Made by a program: the position numbers and the translations under genes. 64,000 nucleotides of DNA from Bradyrhizobium ivorense (GTDB lineage Bacteria; Pseudomonadota; Alphaproteobacteria; Rhizobiales; Xanthobacteraceae): the NCBI RefSeq assembly GCF_900696085.1, contig NZ_CAADFC020000029.1, positions 1 to 64,000 on the forward strand, written 5' to 3'. The notes under the pieces are model-generated. The model was not told the DNA's origin and made no database searches. It saw only the letters and a list, made by a program, of their open reading frames with translations. Shown piece by piece: positions 43,948-52,021 of the stretch (positions within the stretch are counted from its first letter, which is position 1; each line of letters starts with the position of its first letter).

Positions 43948-45192
43948 TCACCCCATCTCCGCGATCCGCCGCGCATAGAGCCGCCGCAGCGGCTCTAGCT
44001 GCGTCGCGGCGGTCGCGGCGAGATAGGCCTGTCGCGCTTCTTCCTTGCGGCCGAGCCGGCGCAGCAAATCGGCGCGAACCGCGGGCAGCTGGTCGTAGCC
44101 TTTCAGGCCGCCGCGCGCGTCCAGCGCATCGATCAGATCGAGGGCGCGGGCCGGGCCGTCGACCATCGACACCGCGGCAGCGTGGTTGAGCTCGATCACC
44201 GGCGACGGGCTGATCCGCAACAGCACTTCGTAGAGGCCGGCGATCTGCCGCCAGTCGGTGTCGGCGTAGCTCGGGGCCTGCGCATGCAGCGCGGCGATCG
44301 CGGCCTGCACCGCATAGGATTGCGGGCGCCCCGGCATCCGCAGCGCCTCCTCCACCAGCGTCAAGCCTTCGGCGATCTGCTGAAAATCCCACAGCGCGCG
44401 GTCCTGCTCCTCCAGCAGCACGATGTCGCCGGCGGCGGTCTGGCGGCCGGCGCGGCGTGCGTCGTGCAGCAGCATCAGCGCCAGCAGGCCCTTGATCTCG
44501 CCGCGCGCCGGAATCAGCGCATCGAGCAGCCGCGCCAGCCGGATCGCCTCGCGCGCCAGGTCGGGCCGCATCAGGTCCTCGCCGGCGGTCGCGGCATAGC
44601 CTTCGGTGAAGACGAGATAGATCACCGCGAGCACGCCGCTGAGCCGCGGCTCCAGCGCCTCGCGCTCCGGCACGGAATAGGGAATGCCGGCGAGCTTGAT
44701 CTTCTGCTTGGCGCGCACCAGGCGCTGCGCCATGGCGTCTTCGCTCACCACAAAGGCGCGCGCGACCTGCGCCGTGGTCAACCCGCACACCGTGCGCAAG
44801 GTCAGCGCGACCTGGACCTCGGCGGCAAAGGCCGGATGGCAGCAGGTGAAGATCAGCCGCAGCATGTCGTCGTCGAGCGTCGCGTCGGCCGGCTCGGGCG
44901 AGGCCTCGGCATCGAGCAGGATCTGATGCGTCAGCTCCTGCTGCTTGCCGCGAAACGTGACCGCGCGGCGCACGCGGTCGATCGCCTTGTTGCGGCCGAC
45001 ATTGACCAGCCAGGCACGCGGATTGGACGGGAATTCGCCGATCGGCCAGCGCTGCAGCGCCACCGCGAAGGCATCCTGCAGGCAGTCCTCGGCCAGATCG
45101 AAATCGCCGACGAGACGGATCAGCGTCGCGAGCGCGCGGCCCGCCTCGTCGCGGAAGATTTTTTCGATCTGGCTGGGGGTCATTTCATCCAA
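43948..45192 (-). CDS. ECF sigma factor of the ECF42 type
   Basis: A 414-residue protein with an N-terminal ECF sigma part: region 2 in LIRLVGDFDLAEDCLQDAFAVALQRWP and NPRAWLVNVGRNKAIDRVRR, and region 4 in LTTAQVARAFVVSEDAMAQRLVRAKQKI. These are followed by a long C-terminal extension of about 220 residues with TPR-like helices (YLVFTEGYAATAGEDLMRPDL...). This extension, and a DGPF-domain gene next door (45282-45641), mark the ECF42 group, which lacks a classical anti-sigma factor. M4 at 45183 is an alternative start. Confidence 0.9.
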   Translation of the reverse strand: MDEMTPSQIEKIFRDEAGRALATLIRLVGDFDLAEDCLQDAFAVALQRWPIGEFPSNPRAWLVNVGRNKAIDRVRRAVTFRGKQQELTHQILLDAEASPEPADATLDDDMLRLIFTCCHPAFAAEVQVALTLRTVCGLTTAQVARAFVVSEDAMAQRLVRAKQKIKLAGIPYSVPEREALEPRLSGVLAVIYLVFTEGYAATAGEDLMRPDLAREAIRLARLLDALIPARGEIKGLLALMLLHDARRAGRQTAAGDIVLLEEQDRALWDFQQIAEGLTLVEEALRMPGRPQSYAVQAAIAALHAQAPSYADTDWRQIAGLYEVLLRISPSPVIELNHAAAVSMVDGPARALDLIDALDARGGLKGYDQLPAVRADLLRRLGRKEEARQAYLAATAATQLEPLRRLYARRIAEMG

Positions 45193-45196
45193 CTAC

Positions 45197-45275
45197 GTCA
45201 TTCCGGGGGCGATGCGAAGCATCGAACCCGGAATCTCGAGGTTCCGGGTTCGCGCTTTGCGCGCCCCGGAACGAC
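45197..45275. repeat. Dispersed inverted repeat, family E copy 2
   Basis: CGTCATTCCGGGGGCGATGC at the left and GCGCGCCCCGGAACGACG at the right form the stem, sharing GAATCTCGAGGTTCCGGGTT with 31876-31975. It lies between the DGPF gene and the sigma-factor gene. Confidence 0.8.
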
Positions 45276-45281
45276 GACGCG

Positions 45282-45641
45282 TTATCGCGGGTTGTCGTAG
45301 ATCATCACCGGCCTGACCTCGATCGATCCGTCCCTGGCGCCGGGAATCCGCGCCGCGAGGCCGAGCGCGGTGTCGAGGTCCTTGGCGTCGACCAGATAAT
45401 AGCCGCCGAGTTGTTCGCGGGTTTCCGCGAACGGACCATCCGTCGTCAGGGTCTTGCCGTCGCGGACCCGCACAGTCGTTGCCGTCGACACCGGCTGCAG
45501 CCCGTCACCCGCCTTGAAGTGGCCGCTCTGGATGATGGACTGGGTGTAGGCCCCGTACTCCGCCGTCAGCGCCTTGCGGTCGTCGGCGGTCATGTGGGCG
45601 TATTTCTCGTCGCTCCGGTAGATCAGCAGCAGGTATTGCAT
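45282..45641 (-). CDS. YCII/DGPF-domain protein, ECF42 partner
   Basis: A 119-residue protein starting MQYLLLIYRSDEKY, with the family signature TDGPFAETREQLGGYYLVDA. The start at 45641 has GAGGAGAG upstream; a longer frame to 45701 is less likely. Genes for this family sit next to ECF42 sigma factors and are thought to belong to their regulon or signalling. The biochemical role is not established. A family E repeat separates it from the sigma-factor gene downstream. Confidence 0.9.
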   Translation of the reverse strand: MQYLLLIYRSDEKYAHMTADDRKALTAEYGAYTQSIIQSGHFKAGDGLQPVSTATTVRVRDGKTLTTDGPFAETREQLGGYYLVDAKDLDTALGLAARIPGARDGSIEVRPVMIYDNPR

Positions 45642-45909
45642 CTCATCTCTCCTCTTGATCGGCTGGATCGCCGACACCCAGTCGAACGGGCGACAGGCCA
45701 AACGACATTCGCAGAATAAATTATTTGAGCCTCCGCGGCCGCACGGCGCGGCGCGTCAGCTCGGGCATTTATATCTACAAAATCGATGGCAAGAGCTAAT
45801 ATTATTCGTTTGTCAAAACCAAGATGCCCGCTAGCCTTCTTAGATGTCGTCGCCTCGGCCGCAACCGGCCCGATGTGCAGACGATCGGATCGCTCCACGG
45901 AGAACGGCC

Positions 45910-46062
45910 ATGACATCGTCGGGAATTGAAGGCTTGCTGCTGTTGCTGGTGTGCTGGACCGCCAGCCGGGTCCTCTTTGCGGCCGACGCGATCGGACACG
46001 GACACAGCGCCGAACAGATCGCGGCCGTGGTCGCGGTCAGCAACCACCCGACGGGCGTGTGA
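45910..46062 (+). CDS. Possible 50-residue membrane peptide
   Basis: A 50-codon frame with a hydrophobic stretch (IEGLLLLLVCWTASRVLFAA) and GGAG upstream of the ATG. It overlaps the 3' end of the PAS gene on the other strand by 26 bases. There is no family match, and it may be chance. The rest of the 45702-46036 stretch (AT-richer at 45715-45840) probably holds the promoter of the DGPF gene. Confidence 0.25.
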   Translation: MTSSGIEGLLLLLVCWTASRVLFAADAIGHGHSAEQIAAVVAVSNHPTGV

Positions 46063-46477
46063 CATCAGCCAATCGGCGTTTGAGGTCCCTGACCTCTTCG
46101 AACCGCTTCGTCACATCGCGCATCACGGCCACCGTGCCGGCGACGTCGCCCTGCGCGCTGCGCAAGATCACGATCGTGAACTCGACCGAGATGCGCCGGC
46201 CGTCCCTGGTCAGCGCGGGGACCGCCAGCAGATCGCCGTGGCCATAACGGCTCTCGCCGGTCTGCATGACCTGCCGGTAGCCGGCCCAGTGCCGCGCGCG
46301 CAGATTTTGCGGAATGATCAGGTCGAGCGATTGCCCGACCACCTCCGCGGCCGAGAATCCAAACACCCGCTCCGCACCCGGATTCCAGAACGTGACGAGG
46401 CCGTCTTTGTCGGTCGCGACGATCGCGTCCGACGCGCTGCCGAGCAGCGCTTTGCCGAGGTCCGAAGCAAGATCCAT
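46037..46477 (-). CDS. PAS-domain protein
   Basis: A 146-residue protein that is almost entirely one PAS domain: SASDAIVATDKDGLVTFWN, then GAERVFGFSAAEVVGQSLDLIIPQ and VEFTIVILRSAQGDVAGTVAVMRDVTKRF. There is no kinase, cyclase or DNA-binding part, so it would have to act by binding a partner or a cofactor. Its C-terminal ~25 residues form a short possible coiled coil. The start at 46477 has a GGAG site. Its neighbours give no clear partner. Confidence 0.85.
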   Translation of the reverse strand: MDLASDLGKALLGSASDAIVATDKDGLVTFWNPGAERVFGFSAAEVVGQSLDLIIPQNLRARHWAGYRQVMQTGESRYGHGDLLAVPALTRDGRRISVEFTIVILRSAQGDVAGTVAVMRDVTKRFEEVRDLKRRLADVTRPSGGC

Positions 46478-46583
46478 CGTGGTCTCCGCTCATTCGCCTG
46501 CGCAGGTCTGAACCCGCCGGCCGTTCTTGACAAGCGCGGATTGCCGATCGCAGGCATCGGGAACATCGATATGAACGTTGTGA

Positions 46584-47480
46584 TCAGCGCCCCTTACGAT
46601 TGCGCTTCGCGAGCGGGAGCGCAGCGTCGCTCTTCAGCTGGGAGGCGGCGGCGCGATGCATCAGCGAGATCGCGTTCGCAACGTGCGCCTCCTGCCGGTC
46701 GAGCGGATGGGCGACATAGGCCGGCATCGAAAACACCGGCGCACCGGCGACCGCGTAAAGCCGCTTTGCCTTCAGCAACGGCTCGACGATGCGCCGCGCG
46801 AAGAAGCCGGAGCCGCCATTGGCCAGCACATGCTGCAGCCCGAGCCAGCCGATGTTGACGTTGAGCGCAGGCCCCGCGAAATTCGGAAACAGCGTGCTGT
46901 GCCGCGCGTAAAATTCCGGGCCCCAGTCGACATAGACATAGCCCGGTTGCGGCTCGGGCGGACTCTTGGGATCGGTCGACACCAGGACCAGCTGCTCGTC
47001 GAACAAATGTTCGACCTTCAGCCCGGGACGGCTTTGCGGCGTGTACATCACGCCGACGTCGATGCGTCCCTCGACCAGCCCTTGCATCAGTTCCGGTTCG
47101 AGCGCGCTCTCGGCGCGGATCGAGACCTCGGGGCACGTCGTCTGCATCAGCGGCAGCCAGCGCAGCAGATACTCTTCCCACAGCCCGATGCGGCCGCCGA
47201 CCACCAAGGTTGCGGTGAATCCGCTGGGCAGCCCGACATCGTGGCGCGCCTGCGCGACGGTGCGGACCAGCAGCGACGCGTGGCGCTGAAACTGCCGGCC
47301 GGCCGGCGTCAGCGTGGTCCCCGCCTTGTTGCGCACGAACAGCGTGCAGCCGAGCTGCTGCTCGAGCGTGTGGATGCGGGTGCTGACCGTCGACTGGCTG
47401 ACGTGAAGCCGGTCGGCCGCGGTGATGAAGTTGCCGGCACTCACCACCGCCAGGAAGGTCCGGGCCAGTTCGGTGTCCAT
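46584..47480 (-). CDS. LysR-family transcriptional regulator
   Basis: A 298-residue regulator. The N-terminal winged helix-turn-helix (about 1-60) includes FLAVVSAGNFITAADRLHVSQSTVSTRI. The C-terminal two-lobed effector domain begins near 90 (TLVVGGRIGLWEEYLLRWLP). The target genes are unknown: no divergent partner lies next to it, because the upstream neighbour is rnpB. Confidence 0.92.
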   Translation of the reverse strand: MDTELARTFLAVVSAGNFITAADRLHVSQSTVSTRIHTLEQQLGCTLFVRNKAGTTLTPAGRQFQRHASLLVRTVAQARHDVGLPSGFTATLVVGGRIGLWEEYLLRWLPLMQTTCPEVSIRAESALEPELMQGLVEGRIDVGVMYTPQSRPGLKVEHLFDEQLVLVSTDPKSPPEPQPGYVYVDWGPEFYARHSTLFPNFAGPALNVNIGWLGLQHVLANGGSGFFARRIVEPLLKAKRLYAVAGAPVFSMPAYVAHPLDRQEAHVANAISLMHRAAASQLKSDAALPLAKRNRKGR

Positions 47481-47579
47481 GGCGCGTCAGGTCCTTGAAT
47501 CGGGAAAGCCGATATCAAATGCCGCGGCTCCGCGAATGTCAAAACCATGGACGGCGGCCGGATTAACCATCGCAATCGC

Positions 47580-47608
47580 TTGACGCGGGCGGCCAAAGCC
47601 CCCATGCA
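47580..47608 (+). promoter_or_regulatory. Promoter of the RNase P RNA gene
   Basis: TTGACG at 47580-47585, then 17 bases, then CATGCA at 47603-47608. A start about 5-8 bases further fits the 5' end of rnpB near 47611. The -35 is strong, the -10 weak. Confidence 0.5.
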
Positions 47609-47610
47609 CA

Positions 47611-48032
47611 GGGCGTCAGTCGGCCGGACGGCCGCTCCCGCTGGTGCCGAAAGGCCGCGGGGGAGGAAAGTCCGGGCTCCATCGACATGCGGTGCCGGAT
47701 AACGTCCGGCGGGGGCGACCCCAGGGAAAGTGCCACAGAGAACGAACCGCTCCCCTCCTCGGAGGAAGTAAGGGTGAAAAGGTGCGGTAAGAGCGCACCG
47801 CGTTGCCGGCAACGGCGACGGCATGGCAAACCCCACCGGGAGCAAAACCGAATAGGGACAGCATCGCGGTTAGTTCGCGCTTGCGCGATAACACCGCAGG
47901 GCGATGTCAGGCCCGCTGTCCGGGTAGGTTGCTCGAGGCAAGGTGCAAACCTTGTCCCAGAGGAATGGCCGTCACGCACCATTCGCGAGAATGGTGCCCT
48001 ACAGAACCCGGCTTACAGGCCGGCTGATGCTC
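47611..48032 (+). ncRNA. rnpB: RNase P RNA (bacterial class A)
   Basis: The catalytic RNA of RNase P, which trims the 5' ends of tRNA precursors. The universal core GAGGAAAGTCCGGGCTCC is present at 47664-47681, and the 3' part ACAGAACCCGGCTTACAGGC with GGCTGATGC is at 48001-48030. The ends pair to form helix P1: GCGTCAGTCGGCC near 47613 against GGCCGGCTGATGC near 48018. The inner GAGGCAAGGTGCAAACC and CCCTACAGAA segments are also typical. Length about 420 bases is as expected. Several apparent reading frames overlap it on the minus strand and were rejected. Confidence 0.95.
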
Positions 48033-48090
48033 TAAAGCGTTTTCGAGCGAAGTGGAGTTCCGGTTCGCGTGAAGAAAACGCGTCTTGAAG
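48032..48090. repeat. Dispersed repeat, family C copy 2, at the rnpB 3' end
   Basis: CTAAAGCGTTTTCGAGCGAA begins immediately after rnpB and CGCGTGAAGAAAACGCGTC follows, matching the 3089-3178 copy. The AAGCGTTTTC and GAAAACGC blocks are complementary, so it can form a hairpin just past the RNA, where a terminator is expected. Confidence 0.75.
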
Positions 48091-48188
48091 AAAGGCCACG
48101 AGGGGCTCGGCGCAACACGCCGGGCCCCTCGCCACATTCAGCACGAGTGCATCCCATTTGCTAAAGTGTCCTTCGCGGAGGATCGCAG

Positions 48189-48368
48189 ATGGACCTTCAG
48201 AAGATCATGGCGACGGCCCGAGACATCGCCAAGCAAACCGGCACAATCACCACCGAACAGCTCAGCGGCTTGTGCCCGAACAGTATGGAGCCCGAAGAGA
48301 TCGAGGCTCTCCTTGGAGCTCTGCGGGCGGAGGGGATCAGGCTCAAGGATGACGAGGCCGAAACCTAA
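48189..48368 (+). CDS. Small protein resembling a free-standing sigma-70 region 1.1
   Basis: A 59-residue acidic protein. It begins MDLQKIMATARDIAKQTGTI and continues TTEQLSGLCPNSMEPEEIEAL with a final LRAEGIRL. The helix pattern and the D/E-P-E-E-I-E spacing match region 1.1 of RpoD-type sigma factors, which in RpoD ends in a similar L-x-x-x-G-I-x-V turn. Region 1.1 is acidic and blocks DNA binding by free sigma. No regions 2-4 follow, because the frame stops at 48368. GGAGGA lies 8 bases before the ATG, so it is probably translated. Its length is below 60 residues, which hides it from ordinary gene searches. Confidence 0.65.
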   Translation: MDLQKIMATARDIAKQTGTITTEQLSGLCPNSMEPEEIEALLGALRAEGIRLKDDEAET

Positions 48369-48393
48369 CAGCTGCCGTCCCCGAACACGAGGG

Positions 48394-48510
48394 GCGCGCG
48401 ATGCAGTTTGGTGAATCGTCATCGCGCTTTCCCCCTAGCTTGAGCAATAATATCTCCGCACAAGCGCTCAACCGGGCTGCCTTGGAAACCGCTTCGCGCT
48501 TTGCCGGCTT
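48394..48510. repeat. Degenerate A+B composite repeat
   Basis: GCGCGATGCAG...CATCGCGCTTT at 48395-48430 is a family A palindrome. CTTGAGCAATAATATCTCCG and GGAAACCGCTTCGCGCTTT follow, recognisable as a decayed family B copy. It separates the sigma-1.1-like gene from the cyclase gene. Confidence 0.6.
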
Positions 48511-48575
48511 ACCGTGCGAGTTGGCATCGATCGCGCATCGTGACATTCTGGCCGAGCAACCCTCAGGGGTGGACG

Positions 48576-50360
48576 ATGGAGCAGCGCGGTCCGGAATCAC
48601 GTGTCGAGCGGCGGCTGGCCGCGGTGCTGGCGGCCGATGTCGTGGGATACAGCCGCCTGATGGGCCACGACGAGGAGCGCACGCTTGCCGAACTGAAATC
48701 GCTCCGACAGAGACTGATCGACCCGACCTTCGCGACCCACCGTGGCCGCATCGTCAAGACCACAGGCGATGGCATGCTGGTCGAGTTCGCCAGCGCCGTC
48801 GATGCGGTACGCTGCGCGGTCGAACTGCAGCGTGGCATGGCAACGTACAACGCTGAGCTACCGCACGAGGCCCGGATAGATTTCAGGATCGGCATTCACA
48901 TCGGCGACATTATCGTCGATGATGACGATATCTTTGGCGACGGCGTCAACATCGCGGCCCGTCTCGAAGGTATCGCCGAGCCCGGCGGCATCTGCCTGTC
49001 CGAGGACACCCATCGCCAGATCCGCGGCAAGATCGATGCCGCGTTCGAGGACATAGGGCCGCAGGTGCTGAAGAACATCGCCGAGCCGATACCAGCCTGG
49101 CGCGCGCGGCTGGGTGACGCGGCTCGTTCCTTCGTCGCTGGGACCGGAAAACCGCTGCAACTTCCCGACAGGCCGTCAATCGCGGTGCTGCCGTTCCAGA
49201 ACATGAGCGGCGATCCCGAACAGGAGTATTTCGTCGACGGCTTGGTCGAAGACATCATCACCGCGCTGTCGCGCTTCAAGTCACTGTTCGTGATCGCACG
49301 AAACTCGACCTTCACTTACAAGGGGCGCGCCGTCGACATCAAGCAGATCGGCCGCGCGCTCGGCGTGCGCTACGTGCTGGAAGGCAGCGTACGCAAGGCG
49401 GGCAGTCGCGTGCGGATCACGGGACAGCTCATCAGGGCCGACACCGGCACCCATATCTGGGCGGACCGTTACGACGGCGAGCTGGCCGAGATCTTCGAAC
49501 TGCAAGACCAGGTGACGCATGACGTCGTTGGCGCGATCGCGCCCCGGCTCGAGCAGGCCGAGATCGAGCGCGCACGACGCAAGCCGACGGACAGCCTTGA
49601 TGCCTACGACCATTATCTGCGAGGCCTCGCCTGCAGCTATCGCATGGACCGGGAGAGCATCGCCGAGGCGATGGAATTCGTGCGGAAGGCGACCGAACTC
49701 GATCCGGAGTTCGCCACCGCGTACGGCCTCGGCGCCTGGTGCTATTACTGGCGCCGGGTGAACCGCTGGACCACCGAGCATGAGCAGGAGACCCGCGACG
49801 CCTCGCGCCTAGCCGCCAGCGCAGCAGCGTACGGTCAGGACGATGCCATCGCCCTTTCCTATGCCGGCATGGCTCTCGGCCATGTTGCCGGCGACGCCGA
49901 GGCGGGTCTTGCCCTCGCCGACCGGGCGCGGCTGCTGAACACCAATCTTGCGATCGCATGGCATGCCTCGGGCTCGATTTGTGTCCCGCGGGGTCCGCTG
50001 GACCAGGCAATCGAGCGGCTGTCGCATGCGCTGCGGCTCAGCCCGCTTGATCCGCTCAGCTTCTGCACGCTGAGCTACCTGGCGCTCGCCAATTTCTTCG
50101 CCGGTCATGCCGATGCAGCGTGGCCGCTCGCGGAACGGGCGTGCCGCGACCAGCCCCATTTCCTGCTGGCGTTACGCGCCGCTGCGGCCAGCAATGCCGC
50201 CGCCGGACGCCTCATGGAGGCGCGGGCGTTCGCAGCCCGCGCGCTTGAGCTCGATCCCGATCTAAGCCTCTCCAATCTGAAGTCACGCATAGGCCCCCTT
50301 CTTCCCGAACGCTTTGCCCAATACGCCGAGACACTGCGCCAGGCCGGCGTGCCGGAGTAA
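48576..50360 (+). CDS. Adenylate cyclase with TolB-like and TPR domains
   Basis: A 594-residue cytosolic protein. The class III cyclase domain (about 14-185) has metal aspartates in AADVVGYSRLM and TGDGMLVEFASAVDA, and NIAARLEGIAEPGG. A TolB-like N-terminal domain (about 205-330) follows, with RPSIAVLPFQNMSGDPEQEYF and LEGSVRKAGSRVRITGQL. TPR-like helices fill the rest. The architecture is widespread in Bradyrhizobium. The start at 48576 has AGGGGTGG upstream. It lacks membrane helices, so input must come from protein or ligand binding by the C-terminal part. Confidence 0.9.
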   Translation: MEQRGPESRVERRLAAVLAADVVGYSRLMGHDEERTLAELKSLRQRLIDPTFATHRGRIVKTTGDGMLVEFASAVDAVRCAVELQRGMATYNAELPHEARIDFRIGIHIGDIIVDDDDIFGDGVNIAARLEGIAEPGGICLSEDTHRQIRGKIDAAFEDIGPQVLKNIAEPIPAWRARLGDAARSFVAGTGKPLQLPDRPSIAVLPFQNMSGDPEQEYFVDGLVEDIITALSRFKSLFVIARNSTFTYKGRAVDIKQIGRALGVRYVLEGSVRKAGSRVRITGQLIRADTGTHIWADRYDGELAEIFELQDQVTHDVVGAIAPRLEQAEIERARRKPTDSLDAYDHYLRGLACSYRMDRESIAEAMEFVRKATELDPEFATAYGLGAWCYYWRRVNRWTTEHEQETRDASRLAASAAAYGQDDAIALSYAGMALGHVAGDAEAGLALADRARLLNTNLAIAWHASGSICVPRGPLDQAIERLSHALRLSPLDPLSFCTLSYLALANFFAGHADAAWPLAERACRDQPHFLLALRAAAASNAAAGRLMEARAFAARALELDPDLSLSNLKSRIGPLLPERFAQYAETLRQAGVPE

Positions 50361-50420
50361 GGTGCGTGCGGCAAGATTCCGCAGGCGATGCCTGCCATCG
50401 CCCGGTGGAATGACGGCCGG

Positions 50421-51137
50421 TTACGCGATGATCTCCTGCAGCAGCGCCATCAGCGCCTCCGGCGCGGTGACGTTCGGCGAGTGGCTGGCATCGATGTCGA
50501 AATGGCGCCAGCCGGCTTCGTTCCTGGTGCGCCTGGAGAACTGACCGAAGGTGTCGGCGGGCGTGATGCGGGTGGCGTAGATGTAGCTGCGTGGCAGTGT
50601 CGTTTCGCCATGCTGCAGCGTCAGCTTCTGCTCGAAGCATTTGATCGGCATCGCAACGCGGCGTGAGCTCAGCCATTCGACATCGGCGGCCGACGTATCC
50701 GGCGGCGTCTGCATCGGCGGAATGCGCCAGCCGTCGCCGTCGCGGGCGGCCTTGCGCATGCTCTCGATGCCCGGTTCGTTGAGGTCGAACAGCGACTGGC
50801 CGTCGCGCGGCACGAAGGCGTCGATATAGATCAGTTGCGCGATGCGCTCGCGCATCCGGTCGGCGACGCCGGTCGCGACCATGCCGCCATAGGAGTGGCC
50901 GACCAGCACGATGTCGCGCAGATCTTCATAGCTGATGACGCTGAGCACGTCGTGGATATGCGCCTCCAGGTCGAGCGACTGATTGGCGAGGTGCGCGCGC
51001 TCGCCGAGCCCGGTGTAGCTCGGCGTGATCAGCCGGTGCCCGGCCGCCTGCATCAGCGGATGCATCTTCTTCCACGCCCATCCTGCCGACCAGGCGCCGT
51101 GACAGACCAGAAAGGTTTTGGACGAACTTGCAGTCAT
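50421..51137 (-). CDS. Alpha/beta-hydrolase of the salicylate-esterase type
   Basis: A 238-residue cytosolic hydrolase. The oxyanion segment FLVCHGAWSAGWAWKK near residue 10, the nucleophile elbow VGHSYGGMVA with Ser near 83, and the late DASHSPNVTAPE His are all seen. The pattern GAWSAGWAW and SPNVT resembles plant-type methyl-salicylate esterases and related bacterial hydrolases (EstC-like). The start at 51137 has GGAAG upstream; a longer frame to 51245 is rejected. It is convergent with the cyclase gene and divergent from the TauE gene. Substrate unknown. Confidence 0.85.
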   Translation of the reverse strand: MTASSSKTFLVCHGAWSAGWAWKKMHPLMQAAGHRLITPSYTGLGERAHLANQSLDLEAHIHDVLSVISYEDLRDIVLVGHSYGGMVATGVADRMRERIAQLIYIDAFVPRDGQSLFDLNEPGIESMRKAARDGDGWRIPPMQTPPDTSAADVEWLSSRRVAMPIKCFEQKLTLQHGETTLPRSYIYATRITPADTFGQFSRRTRNEAGWRHFDIDASHSPNVTAPEALMALLQEIIA

Positions 51138-51260
51138 GGGTTGCTTCCATTTTCGATTGTCGTTGATGAGCCGCGATTTCGCATAGTAGCCACCGCTCTC
51201 GTCGTGTAAACGTCGCGGCAAAACAGCCGTCATTCCGCGGCACATAAGGAGAGAAACGCA

Positions 51261-52004
51261 TTGACCGCAGCGAGCTACGCCATCCTGTTTCTCGGCGCGC
51301 TCGCCGGCGGCTTCGTCTCCGGGCTCGCCGGGTTCGGCACCGCGCTGATGGCGCTCGGGATCTGGCTCTACGTGCTACCGCCGACGCTCGCGGTGCCGCT
51401 GGTGCTGGTCTGCTCGGTCATCGCGCAAGTTTCGACGCTGCCGTCGATCTGGAAGAGCATCGACTTCCGTCTGGTCTGGCCGTTCATCATCGGCGGCCTC
51501 GCCGGCGTGCCGATCGGCATTTTGCTGGTCGCGCGCGCCGACCCGGCTGCCTTCAAGCTCACCATCGGCATCTTCCTGCTGGTGTTTCCGACCGCGCTGT
51601 TCCTGCAGAAGAAGCCGATGTCGATCGCGTTCGGCGGCAAATGGGCCGACGGCGCCATCGGCTTTGCCGGCGGCATCTTGGGCGGCCTCGCAGGTCTGTC
51701 GGGCCCGCTGCCGATCCTGTGGGCGAGTGTGCGCGGCTGGGGCAAGGCGCAGCGCCGCGGCGTGTTCCAGACCTTCAACTTCACGATCCTGTTCGCCGCG
51801 CTCTGCATCCAGGTCGCAAGCGGCCTGGTGAAGATCGAGATCGTGTGGCTCGTCGCCTGCGCATTCCCGGGCACGCTGCTCGGCGCCTATATCGGTTCGC
51901 GGGTCTATCACGCGCTCAGCGAACGCAATTTTTCCGACGTCGTGCTGGCACTGCTGTTCCTGTCCGGCGTCGCGCTGATGTGGAGCGGAGTTGCGCCGAA
52001 GTAG
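51261..52004 (+). CDS. TauE/SafE-family sulfite/organosulfonate exporter
   Basis: A 247-residue membrane protein with about eight helices and the two repeated family motifs GGFVSGLAGFGTALMALG and GGILGGLAGLSGPLPILW. The start is a TTG at 51261, supported by AAGGAG ten bases upstream. Family members export sulfite, sulfoacetate or similar anions. No sulfonate-degradation genes are nearby, so the actual substrate is open. Confidence 0.88.
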   Translation: MTAASYAILFLGALAGGFVSGLAGFGTALMALGIWLYVLPPTLAVPLVLVCSVIAQVSTLPSIWKSIDFRLVWPFIIGGLAGVPIGILLVARADPAAFKLTIGIFLLVFPTALFLQKKPMSIAFGGKWADGAIGFAGGILGGLAGLSGPLPILWASVRGWGKAQRRGVFQTFNFTILFAALCIQVASGLVKIEIVWLVACAFPGTLLGAYIGSRVYHALSERNFSDVVLALLFLSGVALMWSGVAPK

Positions 52005-52021
52005 CACCGCAGTCGACGGTG

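Noticed and set aside
45802..46065. 87-residue minus-strand frame next to the PAS gene
   Set aside because: Arg/His-rich composition and no initiation signal; it overlaps the plus-strand candidate and PAS 3' end.
47563..47982. Minus-strand reading frames of 92 to 139 residues
   Set aside because: They overlap RNase P RNA, whose conserved core and P1 pairing are clear.
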